Shown in pieces: positions 51,247-60,600 of a stretch of 64,000 nt of DNA. Within the stretch, counting starts at the first letter, position 1, and each line of letters starts with the position of its first letter. Under the pieces are notes generated by a model. That model saw only the letters and a program-made list of their open reading frames with translations. It made no database searches and was not told where the DNA came from. Position numbers and translations under genes: made by a program. The stretch comes from UBA2588 sp002339805 (GTDB taxonomy: Bacteria; Chloroflexota; Dehalococcoidia; Lucifugimonadales; UBA3495), in contig JBJKVO010000016.1 of the NCBI GenBank assembly GCA_045562555.1, positions 1-64,000 on the forward strand. Direction: 5' to 3'.

Positions 51247-52732
51247 ACCCTGTTCTCAAGACTTCGGAGCAAAATAGGAGAGCCATACTTCCACTGCGAT
51301 CATCCTGCCCGGTGACAGCAGGTCTGAGATAGTAGGATTCTAAGTCTGGTTGCAATCCAGTGTTGAAACAAGCGTCTGTGACATTGCCGCGGGTATCTAT
51401 TCGATTCTTCAAGAAATACCATGCGCCGTGAATCAATTCATCGACAGAGTCGTTGAGGATACCCAGATATTTCCCACGCAGTGCTGCGAACCCAATGATA
51501 CAGGTGGAAGTAAATTCAATATATGTTGCCGGGATATCAATGATTTCATGAAACCCTCCTGAAATGTCTTGGTACTTGGAGATCGTTTGAAAGAAGTTAA
51601 CAAATTGCTCGCGGATAGTATTGTATAAATAGCGATCAGATGGCACATACGTCAGGTATTGACTTAACCCAAGGATTGCGAAACCGTTACCACGACTCCA
51701 GTAATATGGAGAGGTCTTAGAATGCCAAAATAATCCGTTGTCTTGTTGTAAATCTACCATTTCGTAAAAAGCATCCAACATGTCTAGATACGAGGAATGC
51801 CCATGTTGTTCGAAAGCCCTGCCCAGCACTGCGGCTGAATAGAACATGTCCTCTGTTCTCACTATAGGGTCACATGGAATAGGCGGTAAACTCGGATCCG
51901 GGTTAATTTTGTACATGTTTGCCGCAACATCTAATAAATGGTTCCATTTATCAGAGTTTAAATGCTTGCTTAACTCGTAAGCCCATATTGATGAAGCTAA
52001 GTTAGCTCCTGTAGGATTTTCTCCGAAAGGGTTTTCAACACTTAAAGGCCCTTGTGACAATGCTGAATCTAGTTCTCTGCCTACCTCTGAAATTGAATTT
52101 AGTTGTTCTGCAATAAGAAGATGGCCATAAATACCTACCCCCTGAGTATAATTCACTAGAGTTAAATCTCGGCCGTATGAGTTTGTTATTTGTTCTACCA
52201 GTTCAACAGAGCTGCGCTTGGCTTTAGAGTACAATTCTTTCCTGCACTCTGATCTTGGCGATGTAAGCGATGTTTGCACTTGTACTATAACTTGTGATTC
52301 ATCCTTAAAGCACAAGTGAACCGGTACGCCGGCTATTGACTGTATAGATAGTTTTGAGTCAGATAAAATTATTATAGCGTCAGGTGCGTTGTTCAGGACC
52401 TGCTTGGTTAGGTATTTCTCGGATATGTTGTCTCCATAATAAAAGTCTGTTAAAGGGGTAGAAAAATCTGAGCGAATGGTGGACGCAGGTGTTACTAGCA
52501 GTCTTATAACTAGCGGGTTTACGTGCTGTCTAAATAGCTCAGCGGAGGTAATTAGGAGGTTTTCTACAGAATTTTGTAGATTCTCGTCTATTAATATAAT
52601 CAACGAAGTTTCAAGTCCGGTCTCATAACGATGTGTTTTGTAAAGCCAGCCTTTTAACGGATTCAATGCCTCATCAGCGCCCCAATCTATAGGCTCCCAT
52701 GCTTTTAGTTTTACTGAATGTAGATTACTCAT
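51221..52732 (-). CDS. GH105-like unsaturated glycuronyl hydrolase with an extra N-terminal domain
   Basis: A 503-residue protein. The C-terminal ~300 residues match the (alpha/alpha)6 barrel of glycoside hydrolase families 88/105, which remove unsaturated uronic acids from lyase products: RTEDMFYSAAVLGRAFEQHG with the likely catalytic Asp, DNGLFWHS, YYWSRGNGFAILGL and the late FSDACFNTG-like TDACFNTG. The first ~200 residues form an alpha/beta domain I do not recognise (LNNAPDAIIILSDSKLSIQS). There is no signal peptide, so it acts in the cytoplasm. It lies 16 bases after the MBL-fold gene on the same strand. Confidence 0.72.
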   Translation of the reverse strand: MSNLHSVKLKAWEPIDWGADEALNPLKGWLYKTHRYETGLETSLIILIDENLQNSVENLLITSAELFRQHVNPLVIRLLVTPASTIRSDFSTPLTDFYYGDNISEKYLTKQVLNNAPDAIIILSDSKLSIQSIAGVPVHLCFKDESQVIVQVQTSLTSPRSECRKELYSKAKRSSVELVEQITNSYGRDLTLVNYTQGVGIYGHLLIAEQLNSISEVGRELDSALSQGPLSVENPFGENPTGANLASSIWAYELSKHLNSDKWNHLLDVAANMYKINPDPSLPPIPCDPIVRTEDMFYSAAVLGRAFEQHGHSSYLDMLDAFYEMVDLQQDNGLFWHSKTSPYYWSRGNGFAILGLSQYLTYVPSDRYLYNTIREQFVNFFQTISKYQDISGGFHEIIDIPATYIEFTSTCIIGFAALRGKYLGILNDSVDELIHGAWYFLKNRIDTRGNVTDACFNTGLQPDLESYYLRPAVTGQDDRSGSMALLFCSEVLRTGFSVDQPSQ

Positions 52733-52748
52733 AATGCTCCATAATGGT

Positions 52749-53510
52749 TTATTTTTGAACGATATTGATGTTTACGGGACGTTGTGCATGCACGGTGAAA
52801 GTAAGTGATACAGAGCCGCCGCCGTCTGTGCTATTAACAACTTCAATGTGTTCTGGTCCCTCTAAATAAGCTATGTCACCATCTGTATATGAGAAAGGGC
52901 GATCATGTCCTGGATAAAACGTGTTAGATGTGTCGATCATTTTTTCAACACTGTTTTGAGCGTCTTTAACATCCCAAAAAACATTGTATGGTAGTTTGCG
53001 CAGGACAGTGCCACTGTCTGGTAAAGCATCTCCTGCTATCAGAATAGATTCTCCTCCCAAATCTGCAAGGACACTAATGTGACCCTTTGTATGGCCTGGA
53101 GTTTCCAGGATTTTTACTCCTTCAATGATTTTGTCGCCATCGCTAACTAATTCTAAATTCATTTTTTCTAACATGTCTGCTATGTATTTTACAGTTGCAT
53201 GGTCTTGTGGCTTTGGATTTCGGGCATAGTCATATTCGATAGGGTTAACTAAAATACGAGCGTTCGGAAACATGTCTGTGTTTTGACAATGATCCCAGTG
53301 CAAGTGAGTCAAGAGTACGATGTCTACATCATCAGGGGTCAAATTTAGATCTGATAATTGTTTGTGGAGAAGTCCTCTCCTAGAACCAGGACCTGTGTCC
53401 ACTAATATTCGCGTGTTATCTACAGTGATCAAAGAATTTGTTGAATATCCGAAGGATCCTTGATCAGAGTTGAGTGCAAATCCGTATGTTAGGACATCTA
53501 GATTAATCAT
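52749..53510 (-). CDS. MBL-fold hydrolase, N-acyl homoserine lactonase-like
   Basis: A 253-residue metallo-beta-lactamase-fold protein. HLHWDHCQN is the HxHxDH metal motif, followed by the His in TPGHTKGHIS, the Asp in IAGDALPD and the His in FYPGHDRPF, a complete dinuclear site. This spacing is that of the quorum-quenching lactonase group, but such proteins also hydrolyse other lactones and esters. It pairs with the GH105-like gene downstream, so a sugar lactone is a reasonable substrate guess. An extended -10 (TGTTATAAT) lies at 53555-53547 on the minus strand, and AAAGGAGG precedes the ATG. Confidence 0.85.
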   Translation of the reverse strand: MINLDVLTYGFALNSDQGSFGYSTNSLITVDNTRILVDTGPGSRRGLLHKQLSDLNLTPDDVDIVLLTHLHWDHCQNTDMFPNARILVNPIEYDYARNPKPQDHATVKYIADMLEKMNLELVSDGDKIIEGVKILETPGHTKGHISVLADLGGESILIAGDALPDSGTVLRKLPYNVFWDVKDAQNSVEKMIDTSNTFYPGHDRPFSYTDGDIAYLEGPEHIEVVNSTDGGGSVSLTFTVHAQRPVNINIVQK

Positions 53511-53631
53511 TACTAGCCTCCTTTCTCAATAGGTCGTTATCGTCGGATTATAACACCGTGCTAGTGTTCTATTGTAGTTTGATAGTCGCAGGAAATAGAG
53601 ACATTTATATTTTTATTTTTTCGGTTTAATG

Positions 53632-53640
53632 TGATAGAAT
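53632..53640 (+). promoter_or_regulatory. Extended -10 promoter of the pyrimidine operon
   Basis: TGATAGAAT, a TGn-extended -10 with one mismatch; no strong -35 is seen. Transcription would begin near 53647, shortly before the leader reading frame. Confidence 0.5.
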
Positions 53641-53661
53641 CCTTGGTTAGATGGTGAGTAA

Positions 53662-53760
53662 GTGGCTTCAGTAGAAGATACATTAAAGATTAAAGCGGAA
53701 GTATTTAAAATCAACGTAAATGCGTTGTGTAATCCCCTTTTTCAAGGGGATTTTTTTTAG
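53662..53760 (+). CDS. Putative pyrimidine-operon leader peptide, 32 residues
   Basis: A short frame GTG(53662) to TAG(53758-53760) with the product VASVEDTLKIKAEVFKINVN (first 20 residues), ending LCNPLFQGDFF. It reads straight through the terminator hairpin and stops 2 bases before the pyrB ATG, as the pyrL leader peptide of the enterobacterial pyrBI operon does. A GGTGAG is 3 bases upstream, a weak ribosome site. A ribosome close behind the polymerase would prevent the hairpin forming. This is an inference from layout; it is not homologous to PyrL in sequence. Confidence 0.5.
   Translation: MASVEDTLKIKAEVFKINVNALCNPLFQGDFF
53731..53758 (+). terminator. Attenuator hairpin directly upstream of pyrB
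   Basis: AATCCCCTT (53731-53739) pairs perfectly with AAGGGGATT (53744-53752) around a TTTC loop; the T run is 53751-53758. No plus-strand gene precedes it, so it can only act on the pyr transcript. The 3' arm contains AAGGGGA, the likely pyrB ribosome site, so the hairpin could also hide it. Confidence 0.85.
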
Positions 53761-53762
53761 CC

Positions 53763-54716
53763 ATGACGGGACTGAATATCAAACATTTGCTAGATCTGGA
53801 TTTGCTATCCAATTCTGAGATCAAAGAATTGTTAAATTCTGCTGTGAAATACAAAGAAATCCTTAATTCAGACATGAAAAAACAAAATGACCTGAGAGGT
53901 AAAATAGTCGTCACTCTTTTCTATGAGGCGAGTACCAGGACTAGGATGTCATTTGAAGAGGCTGGTAAAATTCTGGGTTCTGACGTGATTAACGTTTCAG
54001 GTAGTGGGAGTAGTGTTGAAAAAGGGGAATCTTTAGTTAATACCGCGAAAACCATTGAAGCCATGAATGTGGATGTCGTGATAATTAGACATCCACATTC
54101 AGGAGCACCTTACATATTGGCTGAACAATTTGCCCATGCATCCGTGATAAATGCTGGAGACGGAACCCACGCCCACCCCACACAGGCATTATTGGATATG
54201 TTCACTATCTTAGAACATGTTAAGACTATAGAAGGCCTCAAAATCGCTATAGTAGGCGATATTATTCATAGCAGGGTAGCTAGATCTAATATCCATGGTT
54301 TCCTTAAATTAGGAGCTGATGTGTGGCTCACAGGTCCGTCCACTTTGTTACCGAACACTACTCCATGGTTAAAGTATTATGAGTCAGAGGGAAGCCTGAC
54401 ACTAACCACTAATTTAGACGAAGCTCTTAAAGATGCCGACGTGGTGATGACGTTAAGGATGCAGAGTGAACGGCAAGTATCTGGTTTTATCCCAAGTGAA
54501 CGAGAATATATTTCGTATTGGCAAGTTAATGGAGACAGGATTCAGAAGAATTGTCCTGATGCTTGGATTATGCATCCAGGTCCTATGAACGAAGGTATCG
54601 AAATCAGTGAGTCTGTAGCAAAAGGACCTAAATCACTGATTCAAGCTCAAGTAGAAAATGGTGTCGCTATCAGGATGGCAGTTTTGAATTCTGTATGCTC
54701 ATCCGGGGGATATTAG
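53763..54716 (+). CDS. pyrB: Aspartate carbamoyltransferase catalytic subunit
   Basis: A 317-residue ATCase that makes carbamoyl-aspartate from carbamoyl phosphate and aspartate. The carbamoyl phosphate motif FYEASTRTRMSFEEA (53-67), the phosphate-binding HPxxGAP (HPHSGAPY), NAGDGTHAHPTQALLDM, GDIIHSRVARSN and the C-terminal HPGPMNEGIEI are intact. Length is normal; no regulatory pyrI is in the window. It begins 2 bases after the leader-peptide stop and pyrC follows immediately. Confidence 0.97.
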   Translation: MTGLNIKHLLDLDLLSNSEIKELLNSAVKYKEILNSDMKKQNDLRGKIVVTLFYEASTRTRMSFEEAGKILGSDVINVSGSGSSVEKGESLVNTAKTIEAMNVDVVIIRHPHSGAPYILAEQFAHASVINAGDGTHAHPTQALLDMFTILEHVKTIEGLKIAIVGDIIHSRVARSNIHGFLKLGADVWLTGPSTLLPNTTPWLKYYESEGSLTLTTNLDEALKDADVVMTLRMQSERQVSGFIPSEREYISYWQVNGDRIQKNCPDAWIMHPGPMNEGIEISESVAKGPKSLIQAQVENGVAIRMAVLNSVCSSGGY

Positions 54717-56078
54717 ATGGATATGAATAGAATGTTGATCAAGCAAGGCAGAGTTATCGATCCAGGATCTGGAATTGATAAAATTTGTGATATTTTACTG
54801 GAGAACAATATTATTCTCGAAGTGTCTGACCATATTGAATTAGAAGGTATGTCTGACGGTAAAGAGATAAATGCGAAAGGCTTAATTGTAAGTCCTGGAT
54901 TTGTTGATTTACACGCTCATTTAAGAGAGCCAGGGTTTGAACACAAAGAAACGATCCAAACCGGAACGATGGCCGCTGTAAAAGGAGGTTTTACCTCCGT
55001 GTGTGCGATGCCAAATACATCCCCTGCGATAGATACCCCGTCGATGATTGAATTTGTCAAAATGAAAAGTGCAACTGAAGGAGTCTGTAGAGTCTACCCG
55101 ATTGGTGCTGTTACCAAAGGACGTAAAGGTACTTCGATCGTAGATTTTTTGGAATTACATGAAGCCGGTGCTGTAGCTTTTAGTGATGATGGGGATCCTG
55201 TGCACGACTCTGAAATCATGAGACTTTCATTGGAATATGTTGGCCCGTTAGATGTCCCTATAATGAACCATTGTCAGGACCTAACAATTTCTCCTAACGG
55301 TGTGATGGCAGAGGGGGAAGTTTCAGATTTTTTGGGCTTAAAAGGAATTCCTAATTCAGTTGAAGAAATCATGGTAGCTAGGGATATAGCTTTGTCCAAA
55401 GCTACTGGAAGTAAAGTACACATTTCTCATGTGAGTTCTGCTGGATCAGTAGAATTGCTCGCATTGGCAAAAGAACAAGGACTGAATGTGACTAGTGAAG
55501 TATGCCCACATCATCTGACGTTGACGGATGAAAACGTATTGACTGACGGTAACTACTATGCTGCTACTCCGGACAGCGCGTACGATACTAATTCAAAGAT
55601 GTATCCTCCGTTGCGAACCCATTCAGATATAGAATCATTAATTCAGGGGATAGAGTCCGGGATAATTGACTGTATCGCCACAGACCATGCTCCCCATGAT
55701 GTCGTTAGCAAACATACGACTTTTGATGATGCTGCTTTTGGAATTAGCGTGTTTGAGACAGCCGTAGGATCTCTAATGGGACTAGTACAGCAAAAGAAAA
55801 TTTCTTTGAATAGATTGATACAAACTATGACATATAATCCGTGCAAAATCTTAGGACAGAACTTTAAAGATTTTGGCACGCTCCGTAAGGGTTCAGTAGC
55901 TGATTTGGTGTTGATAGACCCTGATGCCACATGGATAGTCGATACTGAAAAGTTTGTGTCCAAAGGGAAAAACACCCCTTTGCAAGGTGCAACGCTAACT
56001 GGACGTGTCGTGTGTACTATTGTCAATGGTAATGTTGTGTTTGATGAATTGGGATGGACGAAAGGAGAGGTTAATTAG
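54717..56078 (+). CDS. pyrC: Dihydroorotase
   Basis: A 453-residue class I dihydroorotase closing the ring of carbamoyl-aspartate. DLHAHLREPGFEHKE carries the HxH metal pair and substrate Arg. The conserved Asp in AFSDDGDP, the bridging His residues in MNHCQD and KVHISHVSS, CPHHLTLTDE and the catalytic Asp in CIATDHAPH are present. The start is in ATGGATATG directly behind the pyrB stop (TAG-ATG). carA follows after 2 bases. An amidohydrolase-fold enzyme acting as a dimer or with PyrB. Confidence 0.96.
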   Translation: MDMNRMLIKQGRVIDPGSGIDKICDILLENNIILEVSDHIELEGMSDGKEINAKGLIVSPGFVDLHAHLREPGFEHKETIQTGTMAAVKGGFTSVCAMPNTSPAIDTPSMIEFVKMKSATEGVCRVYPIGAVTKGRKGTSIVDFLELHEAGAVAFSDDGDPVHDSEIMRLSLEYVGPLDVPIMNHCQDLTISPNGVMAEGEVSDFLGLKGIPNSVEEIMVARDIALSKATGSKVHISHVSSAGSVELLALAKEQGLNVTSEVCPHHLTLTDENVLTDGNYYAATPDSAYDTNSKMYPPLRTHSDIESLIQGIESGIIDCIATDHAPHDVVSKHTTFDDAAFGISVFETAVGSLMGLVQQKKISLNRLIQTMTYNPCKILGQNFKDFGTLRKGSVADLVLIDPDATWIVDTEKFVSKGKNTPLQGATLTGRVVCTIVNGNVVFDELGWTKGEVN

Positions 56079-56080
56079 TT

Positions 56081-57172
56081 ATGGATCGGTATTTAGTGCT
56101 GGAAGATGGATCTGTATTTTCCGGAATTGGTTTCGGAGGACTTTCTGATAACAGTGGGGAAATGGTTTTCAACACTACAATGACAGGATATCAGGAAGTG
56201 TTAACTGACCCTTCGTATGCAGGCCAAATAGTTAACATGACATATCCTTTGATCGGTAATTATGGTATCAATTTAACGGACTCCGAATCTTCGAAAATTC
56301 AAGTTGCTGGTATGTTGGTAAGAGAACTATGTGATACGCCGAGTCATACTTTGAGCGTGGAAAACTTAGATAATTTCATGAAATCTCAACATATACCTGG
56401 GATTAGGCAACTTGATACCCGAGCAATTGCAAAAAGAATAAGAACGTCCGGAGTCATGAGAGGACTCATAACAGACTCGCCCGATGCGTCTGTAGCATTG
56501 AAAACGTTAAAGAACCTGGATGCATATGGTGATATAAATTTTGTGAATGGTGTAAGCACAAATAAGATAAGCCAAAAAACTCAGATTAATGACACAAATG
56601 CTCCAAGAGTTGTCATAAGCGATTGTGGGGTGAAAAATAATATCATCCGTATGCTCTCCTCACGAGGTTGTGAAGTAATATCAGTTCCCGATGACACAAG
56701 CTATAAAGACATTCTCGACTTAAAACCAGATGGTTTGTTAGTTTCTCCCGGACCAGGAGACCCTAATTTACTCGAATATATAGGAGATAACATCAAAGAA
56801 TTAATCGGTAAGATGCCAATCATGGGAATATGTTTAGGTCATCAAATAATTGCTGAGAGCCTTGGTGCCAAAACATTTAAATTAAAGTTTGGTCACAGAG
56901 GAGGCAATCACCCTGTTCAAGATCTAAGAACGAGAAAAGTGTATATCACTGCTCAGAATCATGGATATGCTGTTGATCCTAAGTCGTTGCCTTTAGATTT
57001 GAAAGTGTCTCATGTCAACCTTAATGACGGTACTGTAGAAGGACTGGTTCATGAAACTTTACCATTGTTTACTATTCAGTACCATTCAGAGGCAGCTCCT
57101 GGCCCTATGGATAATACCTATTTGTTCGATGAGTTTGTTCACACTGTTAAAACAATGAAGGCGATTATATAA
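56081..57172 (+). CDS. carA: Carbamoyl phosphate synthase small subunit
   Basis: A 363-residue glutaminase subunit supplying ammonia to CarB. The N-terminal CPSase domain starts YLVLEDGSVFSGIGFG and includes GYQEVLTDPSYAGQIV and the RQLDTRA loop. The class I amidotransferase domain has the nucleophile Cys in GICLGHQI and the His-Glu pair in YHSEAAPGP. AAAGGAGAGG precedes the start. Next is an unrelated 132-residue gene, then carB; together they channel ammonia and carbamate. Confidence 0.97.
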   Translation: MDRYLVLEDGSVFSGIGFGGLSDNSGEMVFNTTMTGYQEVLTDPSYAGQIVNMTYPLIGNYGINLTDSESSKIQVAGMLVRELCDTPSHTLSVENLDNFMKSQHIPGIRQLDTRAIAKRIRTSGVMRGLITDSPDASVALKTLKNLDAYGDINFVNGVSTNKISQKTQINDTNAPRVVISDCGVKNNIIRMLSSRGCEVISVPDDTSYKDILDLKPDGLLVSPGPGDPNLLEYIGDNIKELIGKMPIMGICLGHQIIAESLGAKTFKLKFGHRGGNHPVQDLRTRKVYITAQNHGYAVDPKSLPLDLKVSHVNLNDGTVEGLVHETLPLFTIQYHSEAAPGPMDNTYLFDEFVHTVKTMKAII

Positions 57173-57175
57173 AGT

Positions 57176-57574
57176 ATGCTGTTCTCTGAAGTGCTATTAG
57201 AACAAGGAGTAGATTTGGAATTGCCTATAAGTATGGATGAATTATTAGGCATTTTAGATGATGAAATACCTTCCATTCCGATAGATGGTAAGAGGTATCA
57301 TATAGACAGTGTTAACAGGGCATCATTTGGCAAACAATGGCAAATCAACGTAAACATAACAGATGATGAGAGTATCAATTCTGGGGTAGCAATAATCCAG
57401 TTAATGGCCCAGGATGAGAATACGGTGTTATTTTCAGTGCCTCCTAGGACTGACCTTGTGGGTTTTGAGTTCGATCCTAAGGGGCAGATGTATGGCAGAA
57501 TGGTTTTTTCTATGCTGAATGCTTTTCAAGAACGAGGATTATTGGATTTGCCAGGGAGATTGCCAATTGAATAG
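57176..57574 (+). CDS. Unknown 132-residue protein between carA and carB
   Basis: I do not recognise this family. It starts 3 bases after carA and ends 26 bases before carB, with no strong ribosome site, so translation probably depends on the carA ribosomes. It is acidic, with no signal or membrane segment. It has an N-terminal helix (SMDELLGILDDEIPS), a beta-rich middle (GKQWQINVNITDDES; VAIIQLMAQDENTVLFSVPP) and a helical end (YGRMVFSMLNAFQERGL). Its place inside the operon suggests a role in, or regulation of, carbamoyl phosphate or pyrimidine synthesis. This is a guess from position. Confidence 0.7.
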   Translation: MLFSEVLLEQGVDLELPISMDELLGILDDEIPSIPIDGKRYHIDSVNRASFGKQWQINVNITDDESINSGVAIIQLMAQDENTVLFSVPPRTDLVGFEFDPKGQMYGRMVFSMLNAFQERGLLDLPGRLPIE

Positions 57575-57600
57575 ATATTTAGGTTCTAGGGAGTATTAAA

Positions 57601-60600
57601 GTGGTAGAGGCCATGAAAGTTTTGGTTATAGGCTCAGGCCCTATAGTGATAGGTCAGGCAGCAGAATTTGATTACGCGGGTACTCAAGCTTGTAAATCAT
57701 TGATGGAGGAAGGGATTTACACGATTCTAGTTAATTCCAACCCAGCGACAATAATGACAGACGATGGTGTTGCGGACAGAGTATATGTAGAGCCTTTAAA
57801 TACAGAAGTTCTTGAAAGAATTATCGACAGAGAACGCCCTGACGGTATATTGCCTACGCTAGGCGGTCAGACAGGTCTCAATTTGGCTGTTGAGTTACAT
57901 GAAAAAGGTATTCTGGAGAAATATCAAGTGAAGCTCTTGGGTACTTCTCTAGATACGATCAAAAAATCCGAAGACAGAGAGATGTTCAGCACATTCCTAA
58001 AAGATATAGGAGAACCTGAACCCCCGAATACTATTGTTAACTCTTTGGAAGATAGTGATAGAGCCTTGAAGTTGATTGGCTTACCGGTCGTAATTAGGCC
58101 TGCGTATACGTTAGGAGGGACTGGCGGGGGCATAGCTACAACAGAGGATGAGTTCTATGAAATAGTGGAAAGTGGTCTGAGTGCTAGCCCGATAAACCAA
58201 GTCTTGATAGAAAGATCTTTGGTCGGATGGAAAGAACTTGAGTATGAAGTGATTAGAGATGCGAATGACAACTGCATTACTATTTGCAATATGGAAAATC
58301 TAGATCCAATGGGAGCTCACACAGGCGACAGTATAGTTGTTGCTCCTAGCCAGACTTTGAGTGATAAAGATTATCAAATGCTTAGAAGTGCCAGCTTGCG
58401 GATAATCCGTGGCCTAGGTATTGAGGGTGGATGTAATATTCAGATGGCCTTACGACCACATTCTGAGGTTGAAGCAAATTTAGGTTACGAGTGGCCTCAT
58501 GATAGTGAATATTACGTGATTGAAGTGAACCCCAGGGTCAGTAGAAGTTCGGCTTTGGCTAGCAAAGCGACTGGATATCCTATCGCCCGGGTTTCTGCGA
58601 AAATAGCTATTGGCAAAACATTGGATGAGATAAGCAACAGAGTCACAGGAAAAACAGGAGCAGCTTTTGAACCTGCGCTTGACTACTGTGTTGTAAAAAT
58701 TCCGAGATGGCCGTTTGATAAATTCCCTACCGGAGATCGACGGTTAACGACTCAGATGAAAGCTACTGGGGAAGTAATGGCTATCGATAGGTCGTTTGAA
58801 GGTGCCTTGCAGAAGGCTGTACGGTCATTGGAACTTGATGGTAGAGATATGTTCTGGATGGATCAAACATGGATAGATGAGTATAAAAAGACCAAAGATA
58901 TTAATGCTTTCCCGCTGTATCCTAATGATTTGAGGTTATGGGCGCTAATGGCCTGTGTTCAGGAAGGCTACTCTACTGCAGAAATCATCAAAGAATGCCA
59001 TGTGGACCCATGGTTTATTGACTCTCTTCAAAAGATATCAGCATTCAGAGAACAAAGCAGACAAGCTGAACTTAATGGAGAATTAATCCTAAAAGGGAAG
59101 AGATTAGGCTTCAGTGATAAGCAACTGGCAGACGCAACGGGTACTTTTGACACAGAAATTAGAAACCTTAGGTACGCTGAGAATATCAGGCCAGTATATA
59201 AAATGGTGGATACTTGTGCAGCAGAATTTGAAGCCGTCACGCCATACTATTACAGTACTTACGAAGATGAAAACGAGGCAATTTCTTTGGAAGGCCCCAA
59301 GGCTGTTGTGATCGGAAGCGGACCAATCAGAATTGGTCAAGGAATAGAGTTTGATTATTGCAGTGTGCATGCCTCTAGATCTCTTACAGAAGCGGGTATT
59401 TCCAGCATAATGATTAACTCTAACCCAGAGACTGTCTCAACCGATTTTGATTCGAGTACACGACTATATTTTGAGCCTCTCGATGATGAGTCAGTTATGG
59501 ATATCTTAGAAAATGAAAGAACAACCGAAGGATGTCCTCCTGTTGTAGTCCAGTTTGGGGGACAAACCGCGATAAATCTATCCCAATCCTTAGATACTAA
59601 TGGTTACCAGATTTTGGGATCTACTGCAGAGGCTATTGATATTGCATCAGATCGTGACAAATTCGAGTTGTTTCTGTCTAATTTGGATATACCCAAACCT
59701 CCAGGATCTGCGGTAAATTCGATCAGCGACGCCCTTAAAGTGGCCAAAGATGTAGGATTCCCTGTAGTTGTACGACCAAGCTACGTGTTGGGTGGGCGAG
59801 CAATGGAAGTTGTTAATACAGAGGGGGAACTACGGCAGTATCTGGCAATAGCATCTGAGGTGAGTCCGGATAAAAAAGTTCTCATAGATAGGTACGTTGA
59901 AGGAAAAGAGTGCGAAGTAGACGCAATATGTGATGGTCAAACCGTGTTGATCCCAGGAGTTATGGAGCATATTGAAAGAGCAGGGGTTCACAGTGGGGAT
60001 TCAATGGCTATTTATCCTGGATTGAACCTCACGGAAAATGAAGTTGATACGATCGTTGAATATACTACTAAAATAGGATTGGCGCTGGGCGTCAAAGGTC
60101 TTATGAATATTCAGTTTGTTATAAGTGGTGGAGCTTCTTACAGGAGTCCGGGCACGGACTTTGGTCCGGTTAACGATACCGAAGTGTCCGTGATTGAAGT
60201 CAATCCTCGGGCAAGCCGTACCATACCATTTATATCTAAAGTGACCGGTCTTCAAGCCGCGAAAGTTGCTACCAAAGTTATGACTGGAATAAGTATTGCA
60301 GAACAAGGATACAAAGGAGGGCTTTGGCCAAAATCTAAGGTAATTGGGATAAAAGCACCTGTATTCTCAATGTCGAAATTGGTCGGAGTTGACACGTATT
60401 TAAGCCCAGAAATGAAGTCTACAGGAGAGGTTATGGGTATCGATAACAATTTCGAATCGGCCCTTACTAAAACTCTACTCGCAGCGAATCTGAATATTCC
60501 TAAAAAGTCAGGAATACTGTTAAGCTTATCTGATTCAGACAAGTTAGAATGCACCAATTTGGTCAAAACTTTGTCCGATTGTGGCTGTGAGTTGTTCGCA

